Shown here: positions 1 to 4,570 of the stretch, one piece after another | Layout of the letters: each line of letters opens with the position of its first letter | Numbering within the stretch: the stretch's first letter is position 1 | Origin: JAAYZK01 sp964535025 | GTDB taxonomy: Bacteria > Planctomycetota > Phycisphaerae > SM23-33 > FEN-1343 | Length of the DNA stretch: 6,862 nucleotides | Direction of reading: 5' to 3' | NCBI GenBank assembly: GCA_964535025.1 | Contig: CAZHRW010000112.1 | Coordinates: 1 to 6,862, forward strand | Notes under the pieces: generated by a model | Database searches by the model: none | What the model was told of the DNA's origin: nothing | Seen by the model: the letters and a program-made list of their open reading frames with translations, nothing else | Program-made: the position numbers and the translations under genes

Positions 1-415
1 TGTCGCGGCCCAGGTCCAGGTGGACCATCTCCCGCCCGCGGAACCGCAGGGTGAACTGCACCTTGTGGCCCTTTTCCAGGAAGTCCCGCGCCCGGTTGAC
101 CTTGATCATCATGTCGTGCGGGTCGGTCTTCGGCCGCATCCGCACTTCCTTCAGCGAGATCTCGTGGCGGTGGCTCTTGGCGACCTTCTCCTTCTTCTTC
201 TGGTCGTAGAGCCACTTGCCGTAGTCCATGATCCGGCAGACCGGCGGGCGGGCGTTGGGCGCCACCTCGACGAGGTCCAGCCCGGCGTCGGTCGCCATCT
301 GGCGCGCCTTGTCCGTGTCGATGATCCCGATCTGGTTCTCGTCCTGGTCGATCACGCGAACCGGCGAGATCCGGATCTGGTTATTCCGGCGCAACCGATC
401 GACGTTAGGGGTCAC
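1..415 (-). CDS. infC: Translation initiation factor IF-3 (3' end outside window)
   Basis: IF-3 binds the 30S subunit, blocks premature 50S joining and proofreads start codon and initiator tRNA. The 138 codons visible cover the whole N domain and most of the C domain. The N domain begins near NNQIRISPVRVID (about residue 11) and contains the IF-3 signature around RIMDYGKWLYDQKK (residues 61-74). A lysine-rich linker follows, then the C domain with SHRHEISLKEVRMRP (81-95) and FRGREMVHLDLGRD (125-138). Family proteins are about 170-180 aa, so some 35-40 residues lie off the left edge, probably followed by rpmI and rplT. The GTG start at 415-413 has a purine-rich AGAGGA six bases upstream. The frame stays open back to a TGA at 442-440, and two ATC codons in it (436-434 and 430-428) are possible rare infC starts. 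thrS ends 104 bp upstream on the same strand, so the two are probably cotranscribed. Identity is very sure; the start is not. Confidence 0.96.
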   Translation of the reverse strand, partial: MTPNVDRLRRNNQIRISPVRVIDQDENQIGIIDTDKARQMATDAGLDLVEVAPNARPPVCRIMDYGKWLYDQKKKEKVAKSHRHEISLKEVRMRPKTDPHDMMIKVNRARDFLEKGHKVQFTLRFRGREMVHLDLGRD

Positions 416-463
416 CTTTCTTCCTCTGATAGCGATCCTTCAGTCCTTTCCGCAGTGCTCTGT

Positions 464-482
464 TACGGGTCACGCGCCCGTA
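464..482 (-). promoter_or_regulatory. Small hairpin in the thrS-infC spacer
   Basis: A perfect 6-bp inverted repeat (TACGGG / CCCGTA) with a 7-nt loop lies in the 104-bp spacer, about 50-70 nt upstream of the infC start. No T-run follows it on the minus strand, so it does not look like a terminator and should allow thrS-infC cotranscription. It could be a processing site or a translational control element, or chance. No promoter with good boxes was recognised in this spacer. Confidence 0.3.
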
Positions 483-519
483 GGGGTCTCGTGGTCGTCG
501 TCCTCAATCGCTTCGGTCG

Positions 520-2508
520 TCAGGCCGTCCGGTCCGCCGGCGCGAAGGCGATCTCGCCGCCGCGGCTGTCCCGCTCGGCGGTCAGCCGCGCGACCAGCTC
601 ATCCAGGCCCACGGTCCCGACGTCGCCTTCGGTGCGGCGGCGCACAGCCACCGCCCGGGCCTGCTGCTCGCGATCTCCTACGATACACATGTAAGGGATC
701 TTCTGCAACGTTGCCTGGCGAATCTTCGCGCCGATCTTGTCGGCCGATTCGACCAGCTCGACCCGCAGTCCCGCCGCCGCCAGCGCGTCGCGGACGGTCC
801 GGCCATACTCATTATACTTATCGCTCACCGGCAGCACCGCCACCTGCACCGGCGCCAGCCACAGCGGGAACGCCCCGGCGAAGTGCTCGATGAGGATGCC
901 GATGAACCGCTCCAGCGACCCGAACGGCGCCCGGTGGATCATCACCGGCCGGTGCGGGGCGTTGTCGGCGCCGATGTACTCCAGGCCGAACCGCTCGGGC
1001 AGGTTGTAATCGACCTGCACGGTCCCCAACTGCCACTCGCGGCCGATGCAGTCGGTGACGACGAAGTCGATCTTCGGCCCGTAGAACGCGGCCTCGCCGG
1101 TCTCCTCGGTGTAGGACAGGCCCGAGCGGCTCACGACGTGGCGGATGTTCGCCTCGGCGCGGTCCCAGTTGTCCGACGAGCCGACGTACTTGCTCGAATC
1201 GGGGTCCCGCAGGCCCACCCGGACGCGGAAGTCCTCCAGCCCCAGCGTCGAGAGCACCAGCTTGACCAGGTCGAGGCACGCGTCGATCTCGTCCTCGAGC
1301 TGGTCGGGCGTGCAGAAGATGTGCGCATCATCCTGGCAGAAGCCCCGCACCCGGGTCAGGCCGCTCAATTCGCCCGACTGCTCGAAACGGTAGACCTGCC
1401 CGAATTCGGCCAGGCGGATCGGCAGGTCGCGGTAGCTGTGGTGCTCGGCCTTGTAGATCTGGATGTGGTGCGGGCAGTTCATCGGCTTGAGCAGGTAGCC
1501 CTCCTCGTCGCTGAGCTGCACCGGCGGGAACTGGCTGTCGCTGTAGTAGGGGTAGTGCCCGCTGGTGCGGTAGAGCTCCAGGCGGCCGATGTGGGGGGTG
1601 TACACCATCGAGTACCCCCGCCGGACGAGTTCGCTGCGGAGCCAGCCCTCCAGCTCCTGGCGGATGACCGCGCCCTTGGGCATCCACACCGGCAGCCCCG
1701 GGCCGATCTGGTCGCTCAGCAGGAACAGCCCCAACTGGCGGCCGAGGACGCGGTGGTCCCGCTTGCGGGCCTGGTCGACCCGCTCGAGGTGGGCCTTGAG
1801 CTCCTTCTTGTCGAAGAAGGCGGTCCCGTACACGCGGACGAGCATCGCCTTGGCCTGGTCGCCCCGCCAGTAGGCCCCGGCCAGGGAGATCAGCCGGAAG
1901 GCCTTGATCTTCCCGGTGCTGGGCAGGTGGGGCCCGCGGCAGAGGTCGACGAAGTCGCCCTCCTCGTAGACGCTGACGGTCCGGACGCCCTCATCGCGGA
2001 CCAGGTCGTCGATCATCTCGACCTTGTAGGTCTGGCCCATCTCGCCGAACAGCGCCCTGGCCTCGTCGACGGGCAGGTCGCGGCGGACCAGGGGCAGATC
2101 TTCCTTGACGATGGCCTTCATCTCGGCCTCGATCTTCGGCAGGTCCTCCGACGAGATCGGCTCGGGCAGGTCGAAGTCGTAGTAGAACCCGTACTGGAAG
2201 TCGTCGGTCAGCGCCGGACCGATGGTGTACTGCACCTTCGCCCCGTACAGGCGGCGCATGGCATGGGCGAGCACGTGGGCCGTGGTGTGGCGGAGGACCT
2301 CCAGGCTGTCGGCGTCGCGGGCTGTCAGCAGGCGCAGCGTGTGGGTGCCGTCGTCGACCGTCGTCGCCAGGTCGACCCGCCGCCCGTCGAGGTCGGCCGC
2401 GACCGCCGCGCGGGCCAGGCCGTCGCTGATCGCCTCGGCGACCTGCAGGCAGGACACCGGGTTGTCGAACGCCATCTCCTTGCCGTCTGGAAGCTTGATC
2501 TTGACCAT
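520..2508 (-). CDS. thrS: Threonyl-tRNA synthetase
   Basis: Class II synthetase charging tRNA-Thr with threonine in the cytoplasm. The 662-aa product has the full bacterial architecture (E. coli is 642 aa). A TGS domain comes first (MVKIKLPDGKEM...). The N2 editing domain carries HTTAH (H74, H78) and DLCRGPH (C190, H194), the four residues used to hydrolyse Ser-tRNA-Thr. In the catalytic core, KPMNCPHH supplies C345, DDAHIF supplies H396 and MIHRAPFGS supplies H525; these match the zinc ligands C334, H385 and H511 of E. coli. Motif 2 lies in YRFEQSGELSGLTRVRGF, and the anticodon-binding domain runs from about LAPVQVAVLPVSDKY (551) to the end. The start at 2508 was chosen because it aligns with the first residues of known ThrRS. 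The frame opens earlier at 2547, but that ATG lacks a ribosome site and follows a U-rich run. The ribosome site for 2508 is weak (GAGAG). infC follows downstream. The leader carries a Thr-rich peptide and hairpins, suggesting attenuation by Thr-tRNA. Confidence 0.98.
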   Translation of the reverse strand: MVKIKLPDGKEMAFDNPVSCLQVAEAISDGLARAAVAADLDGRRVDLATTVDDGTHTLRLLTARDADSLEVLRHTTAHVLAHAMRRLYGAKVQYTIGPALTDDFQYGFYYDFDLPEPISSEDLPKIEAEMKAIVKEDLPLVRRDLPVDEARALFGEMGQTYKVEMIDDLVRDEGVRTVSVYEEGDFVDLCRGPHLPSTGKIKAFRLISLAGAYWRGDQAKAMLVRVYGTAFFDKKELKAHLERVDQARKRDHRVLGRQLGLFLLSDQIGPGLPVWMPKGAVIRQELEGWLRSELVRRGYSMVYTPHIGRLELYRTSGHYPYYSDSQFPPVQLSDEEGYLLKPMNCPHHIQIYKAEHHSYRDLPIRLAEFGQVYRFEQSGELSGLTRVRGFCQDDAHIFCTPDQLEDEIDACLDLVKLVLSTLGLEDFRVRVGLRDPDSSKYVGSSDNWDRAEANIRHVVSRSGLSYTEETGEAAFYGPKIDFVVTDCIGREWQLGTVQVDYNLPERFGLEYIGADNAPHRPVMIHRAPFGSLERFIGILIEHFAGAFPLWLAPVQVAVLPVSDKYNEYGRTVRDALAAAGLRVELVESADKIGAKIRQATLQKIPYMCIVGDREQQARAVAVRRRTEGDVGTVGLDELVARLTAERDSRGGEIAFAPADRTA

Positions 2509-2547
2509 GGTTCTCTCGCCGTCCTTCGTCAGCCACCACGTGTCCAT

Positions 2548-2566
2548 AGAAAAGGCACAGCCACGA
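2548..2566 (-). terminator. Candidate attenuator: 3' arm plus U-run
   Basis: On the minus strand TCGTGGCTGTGCC (2566-2554) is followed directly by TTTTCT (2553-2548), just before the upstream ATG of the thrS frame. The 13-nt arm is complementary at 12 of 13 positions to GGCACAGGCACGA (2664-2652), which ends at the first base of the leader peptide start codon. It is also complementary over 8 nt (2568-2561) to CCACGACA inside the leader's Thr codons (2639-2632). No strong short-range partner arm was found. Termination would therefore need the long-range stem, which encloses the leader and its hairpin. That is unusual, and the U-run is only moderate, so this is a candidate. Confidence 0.4.
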
Positions 2567-2580
2567 CACCCCGTCGACCT

Positions 2581-2628
2581 GCGTAGGAACCGCGTTCACC
2601 TTCGTGGGAGGTGACCGGTTCGCTACGC
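2581..2628 (-). promoter_or_regulatory. Long imperfect hairpin in the thrS leader
   Basis: Three paired blocks can be read directly. 2581-2586 pairs with 2623-2628 (6 bp), 2587-2592 with 2616-2621 (6 bp), and 2596-2600 with 2610-2614 (5 bp). There is one bulged base (2622), a small 3x1 internal loop and a 9-nt apical loop. Seventeen base pairs make it the strongest local structure in the leader. On the thrS mRNA its 5' arm begins with GCG TAG, the last sense codon and stop of the Thr-rich leader peptide. A ribosome finishing or stalling there would therefore open or affect it. It sits about 73-120 nt upstream of the thrS start. It is most likely part of the control switch; no U-run follows it directly. 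Confidence 0.65.
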
Positions 2629-2652
2629 CGTTGTCGTGGTCGTTCGGGTCAT
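2623..2652 (-). CDS. Threonine-rich thrS leader peptide (putative attenuator peptide)
   Basis: Nine codons from ATG (2652-2650) to TAG (2625-2623) encode MTRTTTTTA. Six of nine residues are threonine, with five consecutive Thr codons (ACG, ACC, ACG, ACA, ACG). It lies on the thrS strand, 114 nt upstream of the thrS start, with a hairpin overlapping its stop codon. Amino-acid leader peptides such as those of the E. coli thr operon (Thr/Ile) and pheST (Phe) make the ribosome stall when the cognate charged tRNA is scarce, changing downstream RNA folding. The inferred role here is the same, sensing charged tRNA-Thr to control thrS and probably infC. The ribosome site is weak (CAGG, 4 nt before ATG). 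A perfect AAGGAGG lies further upstream, before a degenerate copy of the same start. Far too short for homology; support comes from composition, strand, position and structure. Confidence 0.75.
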   Translation of the reverse strand: MTRTTTTTA

Positions 2653-2682
2653 CGTGCCTGTGCCGCTGTTCGTTCAGGCCAT
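2623..2682 (-). repeat. Tandem, degenerate duplication of the leader start (30-nt period)
   Basis: CGATGGCCTGAACG (2684-2671) and CGATGACCCGAACG (2654-2641) agree at 12 of 14 positions. They are exactly 30 nt, or ten codons, apart in the same frame. Similarity fades over the rest of the unit, although the first unit still encodes several Thr codons (reading on after the stop: T N S G T G T). The upstream unit differs from the downstream one by TGA in place of CGA at the third codon. This looks like a decayed tandem duplication of the leader peptide start; chance similarity in GC-rich sequence cannot be excluded. Confidence 0.45.
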
Positions 2683-2697
2683 CGCCTGAACCTCCTT
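2674..2697 (-). other. Perfect Shine-Dalgarno with a two-codon minigene (ATG GCC TGA)
   Basis: AAGGAGG (2697-2691) is spaced 8 nt from ATG (2682-2680), an ideal ribosome site, but the frame is closed after two codons by TGA (2676-2674). The ATG lies in the 6-nt loop of a perfect 7-bp hairpin (2672-2678 with 2685-2691). The next in-frame ATG, 21 nt beyond the TGA, is the start of the Thr-rich leader peptide. Possible readings are a reinitiation device, a decayed original leader start, or a base error at the TGA. If the promoter at 2699-2727 is used, the transcript would begin inside this Shine-Dalgarno. Confidence 0.5.
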
Positions 2698-2698
2698 G

Positions 2699-2727
2699 AC
2701 TCTAACGCGCCGCCGGCGCGCAGCCAA
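2699..2727 (-). promoter_or_regulatory. Candidate sigma-70-type promoter for thrS leader
   Basis: TTGGCT (2727-2722), a 17-nt spacer and TAGAGT (2704-2699) match the housekeeping consensus at 4 of 6 positions in each box. Transcription would begin near 2692, about 40 nt before the Thr leader ATG, a normal distance for an attenuator leader. The spacer is almost entirely a perfect inverted repeat (CGCGCC GGC GGCGCG, 2720-2706), which could be an operator or may just reflect GC-richness. Confidence 0.4.
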
Positions 2728-2861
2728 GGCCTTTTTTCCAAATCGGCTATCCCGCCGGCGGGCCTTAAGTGATGTCTGAAACGAGCCGTAGCGGACCGCG
2801 GGGACATCTGGCTTGGGCCATCGAACGCCTGGCGGGCGTTCGGCCGCCTCAACCGGCGGTG
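2728..2861. other. Divergent intergenic region with inverted repeats, no gene
   Basis: No convincing coding sequence or RNA gene was recognised here. It holds a 12-bp perfect palindrome (CCCGCCGGCGGG, 2751-2762), a 6-bp inverted repeat GATGTC/GACATC (2771-2776 with 2803-2808), and a perfect 8-bp stem with a 5-nt loop (2822-2829 with 2835-2842). There is also a T6 tract at 2731-2736 or 2732-2737. The palindrome shares the core CGCCGGCG with the repeat at 2706-2720. These may be operator sites between the divergent thrS and beta-helix genes. Confidence 0.4.
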
Positions 2862-2889
2862 TTGCACGCGCGGTCCCGGAGGCTATAGT
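2862..2889 (+). promoter_or_regulatory. Candidate promoter for the beta-helix gene
   Basis: TTGCAC (2862-2867), a 16-nt spacer and TATAGT (2884-2889) form a sigma-70-like promoter with a strong -10 (5 of 6) and a weaker -35 (3 of 6). The start would be near 2896, giving a leader of about 80 nt before the ATG at 2977. GGAGG (2878-2882) and CCTCC (2893-2897) flank the -10 as an inverted repeat. Confidence 0.45.
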
Positions 2890-2976
2890 GGACCTCCTGA
2901 GCGTGCCGTTCCGTGATCGGCCGATGCGCGGCCGCGGGCGGCGGCCGGGACCCGTTGGCGGGAAGGAGTGGCGACG

Positions 2977-4563
2977 ATGATTCGCACGATCGCAGGTCTG
3001 GTGCTCTTGCTGGGTGTGCTTGCCGCGCCGGCCGGGGGCGCGACCTACCACGTGGCGCCCGACGGCGACGACGCCGCGGCCGGGACGTCGGCGGCCGTGC
3101 CGCTGCGGACGCTGTCCGCGGCGGCGGCGAAGGTGGCGGCGGGCGATACGGTCGTGATCGCCCCGGGGCGGTACGCCGAGACGGTGCGGATCACCACGAG
3201 CGGCACCGCCGAGGCGCCGATTACGCTGAGGAAGGCCCCCGGCGACGGGGAGGTTGTGCTGACGGCGCCGGACCCGGCCCCGACGGTGTGGGCCGAGCGG
3301 TATGCCGTCCAGCTCATGGGCGTCGAGCACGTCGTCCTCGAGGAACTCACGTTCCGCGACTGCGCCGCCTGGGTGCTCATGGACGGCGGGGGGCGCAACA
3401 CCATCCGCCGCTGCACGTTCGACGGGGCCGACACGTACAACTGCCTGCGGCTCAACAGCAGCTCGTTCAACCGCATCCTCGACAGCACCTTCGTCCGCGC
3501 CTGGAAGCGGACCGGCTTCCGCGAGGAGGCCCCGTGGATCCCCACGCCGGGGGCCGACTACATCGAGATCTTCCGCGACTCGCACCACAACCTCGTGCAG
3601 GGCTGCCGCTTCGGGCCGATCAACCACACGGCCGTCTCGATCTCGGCCGTCGACACCAAGGCGTTCGCCCCGTCGCGGAACATCGTTCGCCGGTGCACGA
3701 TGAGCGATCCCTACTGGAAGTGCCTCTGGATCCACGGCGGGCCGCACAATCTCTTCGAGGACAACACCTGCTCGGGGCTCGCCGCCAACTTCGTCCAACT
3801 GGAAGCGCCCAAGGCGATCCTCCGCCGCAACCGCTTCCTGCGCTACCGCGACTCGACCGACGGACGGCCGGAAGCGACGCTGCGCGGGACGATCCGCATG
3901 CAGAAGGACGGGACGCGGTCGAACCGCATCTATCACAACCTGTTCTTCGAAAACGCCCGGACGCTGTCGAATAACAGCCGGCTCGGCACGGTCACCGACA
4001 ACGTGTTCACCAACAACATCTTCTACCGCAACGGCCAGACGATCTTCCTGAACTTCCCCGACTACCGCACAACCAACCGCAATCCGTTCGTGCACAACCT
4101 CATTTTGGGCGTCAAGGCGGACGAAGACCTGATCCGGCTCTACCAGGACAGCTTCACGCTCGCCGAGGCCGAGGCCGCCCTGGGGGACCTGTTCCGCGGC
4201 AACATCGCCGCCGAGCCGCGTTTTGTCGACGCCGACAAGAACGACTTTCGCCTGAAGCCGGATTCGCCCTGCATCGACGCCGGCGCCCCGCTGACGACGA
4301 CCACGGCCGACGGCGAGGGCACGCGGGTGCCGGTGGCCGACCCGCTGTACTTCTGCGATGGGTTTGAGATGATCGAAGGCGACAGCATCACCGTCGGCTC
4401 GAACGAGCCCGCCCGCCTGGTGGCCGTCGATTACGACAAGAAGATCCTCACGCTGGACCGCCCGGTGACCTTCAAGACCGGCGACCCCGTCAGCCTCGCC
4501 TTCACCGGCAAAGCGCCCGACGTCGGGCCGTACGAGTACGCCGGTGGGGAAACGGGCGATTGA
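2977..4563 (+). CDS. Secreted right-handed parallel beta-helix protein
   Basis: A 528-aa exported protein. A signal peptide is clear: MIRT, a hydrophobic stretch (IAGLVLLLGVLAAP) and a likely cleavage after GGA at residue 22. The mature start, TYHVAPDGDD, then GTSAAVPLRTLSAAAAKV and AGDTVVIAPGRYAETV (about 55-70), is the DUF1565/chondroitinase-B-like opening of many beta-helix proteins. Successive turns follow (residues about 110-380) with N-rich repeats such as NTIRRCTFDG, HNLVQGCRFG, NIVRRCTMSD, HNLFEDNTCSG and NRIYHNLFFENA. The C-terminal part has the family hallmark FRLKPDSPCIDAG (424-436) and a small domain ending DVGPYEY. This fold is used by polysaccharide lyases (such as PL6) and related hydrolases; which substrate, or whether it is enzymatic, cannot be read. 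The start is the ATG with AAGGAG (2963-2968) 8 nt upstream; an in-frame GTG at 2968 overlaps that site. It converges on the deacetylase gene, 7 bp between stops. Confidence 0.92.
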   Translation: MIRTIAGLVLLLGVLAAPAGGATYHVAPDGDDAAAGTSAAVPLRTLSAAAAKVAAGDTVVIAPGRYAETVRITTSGTAEAPITLRKAPGDGEVVLTAPDPAPTVWAERYAVQLMGVEHVVLEELTFRDCAAWVLMDGGGRNTIRRCTFDGADTYNCLRLNSSSFNRILDSTFVRAWKRTGFREEAPWIPTPGADYIEIFRDSHHNLVQGCRFGPINHTAVSISAVDTKAFAPSRNIVRRCTMSDPYWKCLWIHGGPHNLFEDNTCSGLAANFVQLEAPKAILRRNRFLRYRDSTDGRPEATLRGTIRMQKDGTRSNRIYHNLFFENARTLSNNSRLGTVTDNVFTNNIFYRNGQTIFLNFPDYRTTNRNPFVHNLILGVKADEDLIRLYQDSFTLAEAEAALGDLFRGNIAAEPRFVDADKNDFRLKPDSPCIDAGAPLTTTTADGEGTRVPVADPLYFCDGFEMIEGDSITVGSNEPARLVAVDYDKKILTLDRPVTFKTGDPVSLAFTGKAPDVGPYEYAGGETGD

Positions 4564-4570
4564 TGCTGTG

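Noticed and set aside
2509..2547. Upstream start of thrS at 2547 (13 extra residues MDTWWLTKDGERT)
   Set aside because: No ribosome site, sits directly after the U-run, and known ThrRS proteins begin at the TGS domain corresponding to 2508.
883..2586. Long open frame (567 codons) on the plus strand opposite thrS
   Set aside because: Product is low-complexity (rich in V, L, D, H, Q, R) without recognisable motifs, and thrS on the other strand is unequivocal; long antisense frames are expected in GC-rich genes.
2583..2594. T-box-like GGAACCGCG on the plus strand
   Set aside because: It matches the core T-box sequence but is on the opposite strand to thrS, with no stem I/specifier structure or following terminator toward the plus-strand gene; it is part of the thrS leader hairpin.
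2706..2737. GC hairpin followed by T6 on the plus strand as an intrinsic terminator
   Set aside because: The T-tract is about 10 nt beyond the stem and no plus-strand gene lies upstream to terminate.
2649..2867. 72-codon minus-strand frame whose stop overlaps the leader ATG (ATGA), as if translationally coupled
   Set aside because: Arginine-rich shadow-like composition, no ribosome site seen for its start, and it would run across the candidate promoters; overlap is probably accidental.
2968..2976. GTG start for the beta-helix protein
   Set aside because: It overlaps the Shine-Dalgarno AAGGAG that is correctly spaced for ATG 2977, and the signal peptide begins naturally at MIRT.
2674..4095. 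473-codon minus-strand frame opposite the beta-helix gene, ending in the thrS leader
   Set aside because: Shadow of the beta-helix gene's codon bias; arginine/proline/valine-rich, no domain. Its last two codons, MA, are however the minigene discussed separately.
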